DNA from: Psychromonas sp. SP041
GTDB taxonomy: Bacteria > Pseudomonadota > Gammaproteobacteria > Enterobacterales > Psychromonadaceae
Length of the DNA: 64,000 nucleotides
Direction of reading: 5' to 3'
Assembly: GCF_000470315.2 (NCBI RefSeq)
Contig: NZ_CBRF02000007.1
Coordinates: forward strand, 1 to 64,000
Shown: in pieces, positions 25,244 through 33,280 of the stretch
Position numbering within the stretch: the first letter of the stretch is position 1
How the letters are laid out: each line of letters opens with the position of its first letter
Translations under genes and position numbers: made by a program
Notes under the pieces: generated by a model
What the model was told of the DNA's origin: nothing
Seen by the model: only the letters and a program-made list of their open reading frames with translations
Databases searched by the model: none

Positions 25244-26272
25244 ATGAAAAAATTATTACCAACCTCTACAGCAGGCAGTTTGCCTAAACCGTCTTGGCTT
25301 GCAGAATCTGAAACATTATGGTCTCCATGGAAATTACAAGATCAGGCATTGGTAGATGGCAAAAAAGATGCATTATGTGTGTCATTACACGAGCAACAAC
25401 AAGCAGGCATAGATATTGTCAGCGATGGTGAGCAGACTCGCCAACATTTTGTGACTACCTTTATTGAGCATCTTAATGGTGTGGATTTTGAAAATCGTAA
25501 AATCGTTAAAATTCGTAACCGTTATGATGCGAGCGTACCGACAGTCGTTGGTCCTGTGAGTCGACAAAAACCAGTGTTTGTTGAAGCTGCGAAGTTTTTA
25601 CGTCAACAAACGGATCAACCAATCAAATGGGCATTGCCAGGACCAATGACCATGATAGATACGCTGTATGATGATCATTATAAAAGTCGTGAAAAACTTG
25701 CTTGGGAATTTGCAATTATTCTGAATCAAGAAGCGAAAGAGTTAGAGGCCGCTGGCGTTGATATTATTCAATTTGACGAACCTGCTTTTAACGTGTTTTT
25801 TGATGATGTAAATGAATGGGGAATTGCTTGTTTAGAAAGAGCGATTGAAGGGCTTAAGTGCGAAACTGCAGTGCATATTTGTTATGGTTATGGCATCAAA
25901 GCTAATACGGATTGGAAAAAGACCTTAGGCAACGAGTGGCGCCAATACGAAGAAGCTTTCCCTAAATTGCAAGCCTCTAATATTGATATTATTTCATTAG
26001 AATGTCACAACTCTCACGTGCCGATGGAACTACTTGAGCTTATTCGCGGTAAGAAAGTAATGGTAGGTGCAATTGATGTGGCAACCAATACGATAGAAAC
26101 GCCAGAAGAAGTGGCGAATACGTTACGAGAAGCCCTTAAATATGTTGATGCAGATAAGCTTTACCCATGTACTAACTGCGGCATGGCTCCTTTATCGCGT
26201 GAAGTAGCAAGAGGGAAGTTAAAAGCACTGAGTGATGGTGCTGCTATCGTTCGAAAAGAGCTTTCGGTCTAG
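25244..26272 (+). CDS. mesD: MesD, core-MetE type folate-independent methionine synthase
   Basis: 342 residues from the ATG at 25244 (AGGAAG nine bases upstream; the in-frame TTG at 25238 is less likely). It corresponds to the catalytic C-terminal half of MetE only; the N-terminal folate-binding half is missing. Zinc ligands are visible as VHICYGYG (His, Cys), ISLECHNS (Glu/Cys region) and CTNCGMAPLSR (Cys). SDGEQTR and FDEPAFN are the other conserved MetE blocks. It makes methionine from homocysteine using an unknown methyl donor. The pairing with a DUF1852 gene points to the MesD class. It is followed by two hairpins and then MITE-like repeats. Confidence 0.87.
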   Translation: MKKLLPTSTAGSLPKPSWLAESETLWSPWKLQDQALVDGKKDALCVSLHEQQQAGIDIVSDGEQTRQHFVTTFIEHLNGVDFENRKIVKIRNRYDASVPTVVGPVSRQKPVFVEAAKFLRQQTDQPIKWALPGPMTMIDTLYDDHYKSREKLAWEFAIILNQEAKELEAAGVDIIQFDEPAFNVFFDDVNEWGIACLERAIEGLKCETAVHICYGYGIKANTDWKKTLGNEWRQYEEAFPKLQASNIDIISLECHNSHVPMELLELIRGKKVMVGAIDVATNTIETPEEVANTLREALKYVDADKLYPCTNCGMAPLSREVARGKLKALSDGAAIVRKELSV

Positions 26273-26306
26273 TCTACAATGGTGCTTACTAGTTAAAAAA
26301 TGTGAC

Positions 26307-26368
26307 AGCCTATTAATCTTTAAGATAATTAATAGGCTTATCGATAGCAGGTTCGCTACTGCTATCGA
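26307..26368 (+). terminator. two consecutive hairpins after mesD
   Basis: AGCCTATTAAT (26307-26317) pairs with ATTAATAGGCT (26328-26338), followed immediately by TCGATAGCAG (26341-26350) pairing with CTGCTATCGA (26359-26368). Both stems are perfect. T-runs are weak, so termination efficiency is uncertain. They start 35 bp after the mesD stop. Confidence 0.5.
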
Positions 26369-26466
26369 ACCGTAAATTTTAAGCCACAAATATCAAACGA
26401 CAGATATAAAACTGTAGCTATAAAACATCATAAATTTACTTTCTTATTTAAAACCTTTGTATTATT

Positions 26467-26666
26467 TTAACCTCAATTCTGGATAAGCAAAGCGATACAA
26501 CACCGCTATTTCCGCGGATTTCTGCGTTAAATTATCTATCAATAACCTGTTATTGCTTCAATAATTCGCCTTGAACTACGCAAAACTAATGGCTCTGTCT
26601 AATAAAAAAATAGTACCTTATGATTTTAAAAATAATACCAATTTCATAAACCAGAATTGAGGTTAA
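26467..26666. mobile_element. MITE-like element M1, copy 1
   Basis: A 200-bp non-coding element with perfect 16-bp terminal inverted repeats, TTAACCTCAATTCTGG at the left and CCAGAATTGAGGTTAA at the right. The interior (AAGCGATAC, TTTCTGCGTTAAATTA, AACTACGCAAAACTAA, AATAGTACCTTATGATTTTA) is shared with copies at 26953-27153 and 32765-33156. No transposase is encoded, so movement would need an enzyme in trans. Confidence 0.8.
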
Positions 26667-26706
26667 CTACAAAGTCAAAGTCAACACATGTAAACATTAA
26701 AACACT

Positions 26707-26922
26707 GCAAGCTAAAGCATGCGCCCCGAGTTTCGATACCTACAAGCTGAAGCATGCACCTCCAAGTCAAAAAAACACACTAAAATCTTCTGGCTTTTTG
26801 CAACTATCACCTGCCTGTGACTTTGGGGCGCTGGCTTTAGCATGCTGAGGGTGATATTTTGTTTTTGACTTGTTGCTACAAGTTTATGAGTTTTTTATTC
26901 TGGGGCGCATGCTTTAGCTTGC
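26707..26922. repeat. four-copy ~21-bp inverted repeat cluster between two M1 elements
   Basis: A 21-bp word starting GCAAGCTAAAGCATGC (26707-26727) has its exact reverse complement at 26902-26922. Two imperfect copies lie inside, one in each orientation (26742-26763 and 26825-26845). The whole makes a nested palindromic segment. It contains a short frame (26657-26848) with no protein-like features. Function unknown; it is possibly the core of another repeat family. Confidence 0.7.
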
Positions 26923-26952
26923 AGGAGTTCTGTGTTGTTTTTTCTCTTTAAC

Positions 26953-27153
26953 TAACCTCAATTCTGGATAAGCAAAGCGATACCACTCCCACACCGCTAT
27001 TTCCGTGGATTTCTGCGTTAAATTATCTATCAATAACCCGTAATTGCTTCAATAATTTACCTGAACTACGCAAAACTAACAGCACTGACTAGTAAAAATA
27101 GTACCTTATGATTTTAAATATGATTCCGATTTCATTAACCAGAATTGAGGTTA
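26953..27153. mobile_element. MITE-like element M1, copy 2
   Basis: 201 bp with ends TAACCTCAATTCTGG and CCAGAATTGAGGTTA, in the same orientation as copy 1 and about 90% similar by eye. With copy 1 it brackets a 286-bp segment rich in inverted repeats, giving a compound structure between mesD and the YHYH gene. The right end is 129 bp from the next start codon and could carry promoter elements. Confidence 0.8.
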
Positions 27154-27282
27154 AATAGTTTTGCATTACGTGTCATTTTTCACTTTTTATTACTGAGGTT
27201 GTTTCATTAATACTTTATCATCGTTATTCTCACCATCACTGTAATTATAATCATCATCGTAAAATATCTAAAAGGAGTTGAT

Positions 27283-28242
27283 ATGAAAAAAACATTATTA
27301 TTGTTAGCGATTACATCAAGTTTAGCGGCTTGTACTCATGATCACCATTCACACCATGAAACAACTAATACAGCAGATATTACAAATGCTATTTTTACCA
27401 GTAGTGCAACCAATTGTGCAGAGTATGCTAACGAGTACAGTTCTCAGGTTAAAGATGTCAATGAAGATACGGCATATTCCGGGCATTTAAAAATAGCGTT
27501 AGAAAATGAACAATGTGTTTTTTCTACTAATGCGATCCCTAATCATGATTTTAATGATGGAGATAGAACCTTTCGTAATCCTGTTTCTGAACAAAATCTG
27601 ACATATACTATTCCGCAGTCTCCTTCTAAAAAAGATAACATCACTGAGTTAAGCCTTCGTACTGATAACGCATTGTTTTTAAATGGCGTGAAGTTGGACT
27701 TGTTGGCAGCAGGTTGTTTTGGCGTTGGTAATGGTTTTATTGGTTGTGGTAATACCGAACAACCTTTTCGGTATGACCCTATGTCGTCTTTAAATAGTTT
27801 TGGGACTGATTCTCATAATGCGCATACTCAGCCCGATGGCACTTATCATTATCACGGCAACCCATTAGCTATGTTTACAGCGAGTGATAAAGAGGCTTCT
27901 CCTGTGATTGGTTTTGCTGCCGATGGTTTTCCCATTTATGGTAGTTACTTTGATGATAATGGCACCATTAGAAAAGCAACCTCTAGTTATGTGTTAAAAG
28001 ATAACGGTGGTCCAAGAGCCGATGTTATTTTTGCAGGTAAAACCTATTCACCTGGCGGCGATTATGATGGTCAATATGTTGATGACTATGCCTATGATAC
28101 TACTTCAGGTGGAGATTTAGATGAATGTAATGGTATGACGGTTAATGGTCATTACGGCTACTATGTAACCGATGCTTACCCTTGGGTATTAGGTTGTTTT
28201 AAAGGTGAGCCAGACAGTAGTTTTAATAAAAGACGCCGATAG
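27283..28242 (+). CDS. YHYH-domain lipoprotein
   Basis: 319 residues, with AAAAGGAG before the ATG. Residues 1-17 form a lipoprotein signal peptide with lipobox LAAC (Cys17), then a His-rich stretch (HDHHSHHE) that may bind metal. The core has the YHYH family features: LDLLAAGCFGVGNG, DSHNAHTQPDGTYHYHGNP and GFAADGFPIYGSYF, ending with VNGHYGYYVTDAYPWVLGCF. YHYH proteins occur near secreted or metal-handling proteins and their function is not settled. It should be anchored in the outer membrane or periplasm. It is a single gene, downstream of the two M1 repeats. Confidence 0.85.
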   Translation: MKKTLLLLAITSSLAACTHDHHSHHETTNTADITNAIFTSSATNCAEYANEYSSQVKDVNEDTAYSGHLKIALENEQCVFSTNAIPNHDFNDGDRTFRNPVSEQNLTYTIPQSPSKKDNITELSLRTDNALFLNGVKLDLLAAGCFGVGNGFIGCGNTEQPFRYDPMSSLNSFGTDSHNAHTQPDGTYHYHGNPLAMFTASDKEASPVIGFAADGFPIYGSYFDDNGTIRKATSSYVLKDNGGPRADVIFAGKTYSPGGDYDGQYVDDYAYDTTSGGDLDECNGMTVNGHYGYYVTDAYPWVLGCFKGEPDSSFNKRRR

Positions 28243-28317
28243 AACATCAGGTGCTTTAAGGCTGTTATTAGTTATCTTCTTTGAGACTATTTTCAATAAG
28301 CTTCTTGTGGTTGCAAA

Positions 28318-28672
28318 AAAAGGCAGACTAGTTCTGTCATGTCCCAATTAGCTGAAATAGTCCATGTTATATCATCAAAGGTTTTGTCACGTGTTTCGGT
28401 ATCTCGACGGAATTTGTCATATCTTAACCCCGCAGTCAGTGAAAATTTTTATGGAATAGAATCTATCTTCTAAGACAATAGCGCTATAAATAGCATTTTC
28501 ATCCATGAAACCAACACTACAATAAGTGCTGCTATTATTTTGATGTGAAAGGTAAAAGCCGTAATTAAATTGATCATTAAAATTACTAATAACAACACTT
28601 CATTCAAAGAGAGTATTTAAACCAATATTTTGATTGGTTGTGGTATTGACGGAAACGACGTTATATTGAAGT
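28318..28672 (-). pseudogene. TonB-dependent receptor-like remnant
   Basis: On the minus strand the translation reads ELQYNVVSVNTTTNQNIGLN, then a stop, then SVVISNFNDQFNYGFYLSHQ...AIVLEDRFYS, then a frameshift into SLTAGLRYDKFRRDTETRD...TWTISANWDMTELV. LTAGLRYDKF followed by alternating beta-strand and a TISANWDM segment is typical of the barrel of TonB-dependent outer-membrane receptors. At least one stop and one frameshift are present, and neither the plug domain nor the C-terminus is found. The rest of the gap 28243-28841 shows nothing more. Confidence 0.55.
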
Positions 28673-28841
28673 TCTCACCTTTAACTGTCTATTAATGAGG
28701 TTATCTGTAAACATTATCTTACAAAAAAAGATTCCTATTATGTGAATGCTATTTATTTAAAAAGTTTAAGTTATAGTACATTTGCACCTATAGTATAATA
28801 ATTATGTGAAAACATTGTCTTTTGTTTATGGAGTATTAGGT

Positions 28842-31166
28842 ATGTCCAATATTGTAGAGATGACATCTACAAAAAGGAATATAGGCGTGTTTGCTATCGC
28901 TTGTGTCGCTTCTATTGTTATTCTTTTGACCCATGTTTATTTACCTATTCAAATTGGTCTGCTATTTAGTTTATTGATTATATTCATCGTTATTATGACC
29001 AGTTTATTATTGGTGTCATATTTGGCCTATAAACAGTACAGCTTAAGTGCGGAAGTGACACATAATATTCTCCAAAATATTACAGATTTTGTTGTTATAA
29101 AAGATGAAGATGGCCGCTTTGTTTATGGTAATAGAAGCGTAGCTAAACTGTACAACACAACAGAATCTGAATTAATTGGGAAAACAGATTATGATTTCAC
29201 TGGAAATTTAGAACAATTTGAAGTAATTCAACAAAATTCGAAAGCAATATTAGACAAATTTGAAACCGAAGAGGCCTTTGATGTCTCTATGGATATGAAT
29301 GAAAATAAACTACATCATTTTCATTCGATTAAAATTCCATTTTATAATGCACAGAAGCAATTAAGATTATTTGTTCTTGCTAAAGACATTACTGAAATCA
29401 TTGAATTAAAAGAAGAATCAGAAAAAAATAAAGCACGTTTACAGCATGTATTAGATGTGTCGGAAGAAGGGTTATGGGAATGGAACCCTCAAACTGGTCA
29501 TGTTAATCATAATAAACAATGGGAAGATATGTCTGGTATTCCTAGCAGCGAACAATCTTTCCAGGAATATGAAAACTGTATTGTTAAAGAAGATAAAGCA
29601 AGAGTGTATGAAGCTATTGCTGGAGTATTAAAAGGCGATGCACCTTTTAATATCAAATATCGATTACAACGCCCTGATGGTGAAGTTATTTGGGTATGGG
29701 ATAGAGGCAGAGTGGCAGAACGAGATAAAGATAATAACCCCACTTTAGTCGTCGGGTTGGTGCTTGATATTACACAGGAAAAACGTAACCAACAAAGAAT
29801 ACATCAGTTAGCTTATCATGATCAATTAACAGGCCTTTCTAATAGAGTACAATTCGATATGGATTTGCGAAATACGCTTAAGCAAAGCCAACAAGAAAAC
29901 ACCTACAGTGCCTTACTATTTTTAGACCTCGACAGATTCAAGTTACTTAATGATAGTTATGGTCATCACATGGGGGATAAGTTGTTATCGCTTATTGCTC
30001 AAAAGTTGCTTAACAATAGACAGAGCAATGAAATGGTATCTCGTTTTGGTGGAGATGAATTTGTGGTTATTTTACCGCTTATTGATAAGGATTTAAACGA
30101 TACAACTACTTACACTAAAAACTATGCAAATCAATTGATTACATTGTTATCTGAGTCTGTCTCTTTAAAAAGTGACTTACAAGATATTGATATCGAATAT
30201 GCAGTAACTGCAAGCATGGGCGGGGTTATTTTTAAGTCTAATGATCTCCTTGAAAATAAAATTCTACAACTAGCTGATATGGCGCTATACAGAGCAAAAG
30301 CCAATGGGGGTAATGAAGCTATTATTCTCGACCCTGACACTCAAAATGATTTGAATTATAGTGGTGAACTACAGAAAGCAATGCGCAACTCTATCGATGA
30401 GCACGAATTCTGTATTTATTTACAACCTAAATATTGTAATGAATATCAAATTATTGGGGCAGAAGCTTTAGTGCGTTGGGAGCATCCTACGTTAGGTTTA
30501 TTAAGCCCTTATTCTTTTATTGAAATGGCCGAGGAGAGTAATTTAATTATCCCTATTGGGATGCAAGTACTTGAACAGTCATGTGAGCAACTGAAAAAAT
30601 GGCAAGCGTCACCAACGACCGCAGGTTTGAGTATTTCAGTTAATTTAAGTGCTAAACAAATTTGGCAAAAGCATTTTGCAGAAGAGATAATCGACGTTGT
30701 TAAGTCTTATGATATTGACGCAACTAAATTAATTGTAGAGGTGACTGAGTCTATCTTTATTAAAGATATTAGGGATGTAACGAAGAAGCTATGTCAGCTT
30801 AAAAGTATTGGTATTTCTGTTTCTCTCGATGATTTCGGTACTGGTTTTTCTTCTTTAAGTTATTTAAGGGATTTACCAATTGATGAAATCAAAATAGACC
30901 GTTCTTTCATGCAAGATATTAATACGAATAAACAAGCATTGATGATGGTGAAGTCGATTATTAACCTTGCAGATAATTTTAATTTAAACGTTGTCTCTGA
31001 AGGTGTTGAAGAGAAAGAACAGCTCGATTTGTTGAAACAGCTTGGTCTCTCTATTTTCCAAGGATTTTATTTCAGTAAACCGATTTCACCAAAAGAAATG
31101 GATGAGTTGGTTTTAGCGTCGTTAAAGAATGGTTATTCATTTAAAGACGGTGATGTTAGATGTTAA
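28842..31166 (+). CDS. membrane PAS-PAS-GGDEF-EAL cyclic-di-GMP protein
   Basis: 774 residues from the ATG at 28842, with GGAG eight bases upstream; a GTG at 28806 would add 12 residues. Two hydrophobic helices (about 15-57) are followed by two PAS domains (about 65-190 and 195-320; the second has the PAC-like RLQRPDGEVIWVWDRGR). Then come a GGDEF domain with intact FGGDEF and an EAL domain with intact EALVRW, DDFGTGFSSLSYL and KIDRSFM. Both diguanylate cyclase and phosphodiesterase activities are therefore possible. The inhibitory RxxD site before GGDEF is replaced (RQSN), suggesting no product inhibition. The PAS ligand is unknown. Confidence 0.93.
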   Translation: MSNIVEMTSTKRNIGVFAIACVASIVILLTHVYLPIQIGLLFSLLIIFIVIMTSLLLVSYLAYKQYSLSAEVTHNILQNITDFVVIKDEDGRFVYGNRSVAKLYNTTESELIGKTDYDFTGNLEQFEVIQQNSKAILDKFETEEAFDVSMDMNENKLHHFHSIKIPFYNAQKQLRLFVLAKDITEIIELKEESEKNKARLQHVLDVSEEGLWEWNPQTGHVNHNKQWEDMSGIPSSEQSFQEYENCIVKEDKARVYEAIAGVLKGDAPFNIKYRLQRPDGEVIWVWDRGRVAERDKDNNPTLVVGLVLDITQEKRNQQRIHQLAYHDQLTGLSNRVQFDMDLRNTLKQSQQENTYSALLFLDLDRFKLLNDSYGHHMGDKLLSLIAQKLLNNRQSNEMVSRFGGDEFVVILPLIDKDLNDTTTYTKNYANQLITLLSESVSLKSDLQDIDIEYAVTASMGGVIFKSNDLLENKILQLADMALYRAKANGGNEAIILDPDTQNDLNYSGELQKAMRNSIDEHEFCIYLQPKYCNEYQIIGAEALVRWEHPTLGLLSPYSFIEMAEESNLIIPIGMQVLEQSCEQLKKWQASPTTAGLSISVNLSAKQIWQKHFAEEIIDVVKSYDIDATKLIVEVTESIFIKDIRDVTKKLCQLKSIGISVSLDDFGTGFSSLSYLRDLPIDEIKIDRSFMQDINTNKQALMMVKSIINLADNFNLNVVSEGVEEKEQLDLLKQLGLSIFQGFYFSKPISPKEMDELVLASLKNGYSFKDGDVRC

Positions 31167-31216
31167 TAAAGCTCTTTTATTGTTGGTCTACATAAGATGA
31201 TTTTTATGTAGATATA

Positions 31217-31250
31217 AAAAAGCCTAATAGTGGAAGCTATTAGGCTTTTT
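31217..31250. terminator. bidirectional rho-independent terminator
   Basis: AAAAAGCCTAATAG (31217-31230), a 6-base loop, then CTATTAGGCTTTTT (31237-31250). It serves the GGDEF-EAL gene on the + strand and, through the A-tract, the convergent grcA gene. Confidence 0.9.
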
Positions 31251-31313
31251 GTTTTAAAGGTGTTTAAAGCTACTTAATAAATTAAGTGATTACCCTCAAT
31301 AGTTTTTTAACGT

Positions 31314-31694
31314 TTATAAGCTTTCTGTAAATGTACGTGTTAATACATCTTGTTGTTGTTCTGGTGTTAGTGAGTTAAAACGTACTGCATAGCCTGATAC
31401 ACGTATTGTTAATTGTGGGTACTTTTCAGGGTGTTTTACAGCATCTTCTAATGTTTCACGACGTAACACGTTCACATTTAAGTGTTGACCACCTTCTTGT
31501 GCTTTTGGCGCTTCAATCGCTACTTCTTTATATTTAATTTCACCGAGTTCAGCTAAAGAAATAACTTGATCTTCAGCGTATGCATTGTCTTTCACACATA
31601 AACAACGCGCCTGTGCATTTTCTTCATCTAATAACCAAAACGAGTTTAATAACGCAGTGTTATTTGATTCAGTAATTTGAATACCTAAAGCAAT
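31314..31694 (-). CDS. grcA: autonomous glycyl radical cofactor GrcA, apparent ATT start
   Basis: 126 residues if started at the ATT at 31694. The C-terminal half is nearly identical to E. coli GrcA/YfiD, including RVSGYAVRF with the radical Gly and [20 protein letters not shown]. The N-terminus reads [30 protein letters not shown], matching the family start MITGIQIT. No ATG, GTG or TTG occurs in frame between the upstream stop (31704-31706) and a GTG far inside. AAGGA lies six bases before the ATT, ideal spacing for initiation there. GrcA repairs oxygen-damaged pyruvate formate-lyase. It is next to ung, as in E. coli. Confidence 0.88.
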   Translation of the reverse strand: MALGIQITESNNTALLNSFWLLDEENAQARCLCVKDNAYAEDQVISLAELGEIKYKEVAIEAPKAQEGGQHLNVNVLRRETLEDAVKHPEKYPQLTIRVSGYAVRFNSLTPEQQQDVLTRTFTESL

Positions 31695-31932
31695 AATATT
31701 TCCTTAATTATTATTTATTAATACGGTTTAGGACCATTATTTTGTAAGACAGTTTAGTCTACAGTTTAGTCTACAGTTTGGTAATAAAATGGTGTAAAAC
31801 CGTTTAAGCATAGCGAGCAATAAATAATATCTAATGCTGCTGGTTAATTAATCTACTTATGATTATAGGGCCGCTCATATGTGATATACAACACTAATCA
31901 CTTACTTTAATAGTGGTTTATTCGTATTTGTA

Positions 31933-31946
31933 TTGAGCAATATCAA
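31933..31946. promoter_or_regulatory. FNR-like site between grcA and ung
   Basis: TTGAGCAATATCAA matches the FNR consensus TTGAT-N4-ATCAA at nine of ten positions. E. coli grcA is strongly induced anaerobically by FNR, so a site here fits. It is about 240 bp upstream of the grcA start. The 381-bp gap also holds an AGTTTAGTCTAC tandem repeat near 31749-31780 and no gene. Confidence 0.5.
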
Positions 31947-32075
31947 AGCAATTTTGTAACTGCTTGTTTTTCATTAACATTGTTTTTGTTATCCAAATGT
32001 AAAAAATAAAGTTTATATTTAACAATTGCTTATATGTTATATTTTCTTTTTAAAATTATTGAATGGTAGATAGTT

Positions 32076-32726
32076 ATGTCTTGGTTAGGTTTTATAGAAA
32101 AGCAACAACAGCAAAGTTACTTTAAACAATTACAATTGTTTATAGAGCAAGAAGAAGGCGCAGGAAAAACCATTTTTCCTGCGCCTGAAAATCGTTTTAA
32201 TGCTTTTTCATTAACTGAATTAAAAGATATTAAAGTCGTCATATTAGGGCAAGATCCTTACCATGGTGACGGACAAGCACATGGACTAAGCTTTTCTGTA
32301 CAAGAAGGCACAAAGCTACCGCCTTCATTACGTAATATCTATAAAGAACTTGCAGATGATTTGGATTGGAAAACAATACCAGACAGCGGCGATTTAACGC
32401 ATTGGGCGAAACAAGGCGTATTACTGTTAAATACCGTATTAACGGTTGAAAAATCTGCTGCTGGCAGTCATGCCAAGAAAGGCTGGGAGCAGTTTACTGA
32501 TAATGTTATTGACCATATTAATCAGGAAACAGATGGCGTTGTCTTTTTATTGTGGGGCAGTTATGCCATTAAGAAGTCAACGATGATCGACCCATTTAAG
32601 CATCATATTTTGACCGCTGTGCATCCTTCACCATTGTCTGCGTACCGTGGTTTTTTTGGTTGTAAGCACTTTTCAAAAACCAATCAATTACTTATTAAAC
32701 AAGGCAAGCAAGCGATTAACTGGTAG
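32076..32726 (+). CDS. ung: uracil-DNA glycosylase
   Basis: 216 residues, close to the usual ~225 of family 1 enzymes. The water-activating loop [16 protein letters not shown] has catalytic Asp60, and the DNA-intercalating loop [18 protein letters not shown] supplies catalytic His183. [23 protein letters not shown] is the uracil-binding block. The enzyme removes uracil from DNA and starts base-excision repair. It is divergent from grcA, the same neighbourhood as in E. coli. The ribosome site is weak (GGTAG). Confidence 0.97.
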   Translation: MSWLGFIEKQQQQSYFKQLQLFIEQEEGAGKTIFPAPENRFNAFSLTELKDIKVVILGQDPYHGDGQAHGLSFSVQEGTKLPPSLRNIYKELADDLDWKTIPDSGDLTHWAKQGVLLLNTVLTVEKSAAGSHAKKGWEQFTDNVIDHINQETDGVVFLLWGSYAIKKSTMIDPFKHHILTAVHPSPLSAYRGFFGCKHFSKTNQLLIKQGKQAINW

Positions 32727-32764
32727 CGGTTTATACTTTAAATCCATTTGTTTTTTAAAGGTAT

Positions 32765-33156
32765 TTAACCTCAGTTCTGGATAAGAAAAGCGATACAACA
32801 CGGCTATTTCTGCGTTAAATTACCTTTCAATAATCCGTCTTGAACTACGCAAAACTAACGGCACTGTATCGTAAAAAATAGTACCTGATGATTTTAAATA
32901 TAATACCAATCACACTAATTAACTGATCTATTTTACTGGTTAAAATGACTTATTTCTTCGTTGTAAATTTCGTAAAGGGAACAACAATTAAAGAATTAAC
33001 ATCCTTTGGTTAATTCTCCGATAGACGATTAACGAAGTTAATCTTCGAAAGGCTCAATTTACGCCTTAAACTAAGTCATTTTTCCTGCGCAAAATTTAGA
33101 ACACTTATTTAATGTAATCGGTATAATTCTGCGTTCATTAACCAGAATTGAGGTTA
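32765..33156. mobile_element. MITE-like element M1, copy 3, interrupted by M2
   Basis: Ends TTAACCTCAGTTCTGG and CCAGAATTGAGGTTA match the other M1 copies, and the left interior (AAGCGATACAACAC, GAACTACGCAAAACTAACGG, AATAGTACCTGATGATTTTAA) is the same. The element is 392 bp because a second element (32903-33124) lies inside it near the right end. The M1 copy is therefore older than that insertion. It fills most of the ung-hemerythrin gap (32727-33280). Confidence 0.8.
32903..33124. mobile_element. MITE-like element M2, nested in M1 copy 3
   Basis: 222 bp bounded by ATACCAATCACACTAATTAA and an imperfect ~30-bp inverted partner ending in GTAATCGGTAT. It matches 46468-46629 in inverted orientation, sharing AAATGACTTA, TAAACTAAGTCATTTTTCC and TGCGCAAAATTTAGA in either strand. 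It carries about 60 bp of extra internal sequence (around 32985-33050) not present in the other copy. It is non-coding. The left boundary is ambiguous because M1 itself has AATACCAAT at that point. Confidence 0.75.
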
Positions 33157-33280
33157 TTTAGCTTTTATTTCCTAATGCTTAACGCCTATTTATTGATTTT
33201 GCGCAGGAGTGACTAAGGACATTTCAGATATTGTCTATTAGTCATAATACTTCTTCTTTTATCAATAGATGGGAATTAAC

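Noticed and set aside
26657-26848. 63-codon frame between the two M1 elements
   Set aside because: It is produced by the inverted GCAAGCTAAAGC repeats. Low complexity, no ribosome site.
31314-31595. 93-codon frame as the complete grcA gene
   Set aside because: It would begin at an internal GTG and lose the conserved GIQIT...LLNSFWLLD segment, which is encoded in frame just upstream.
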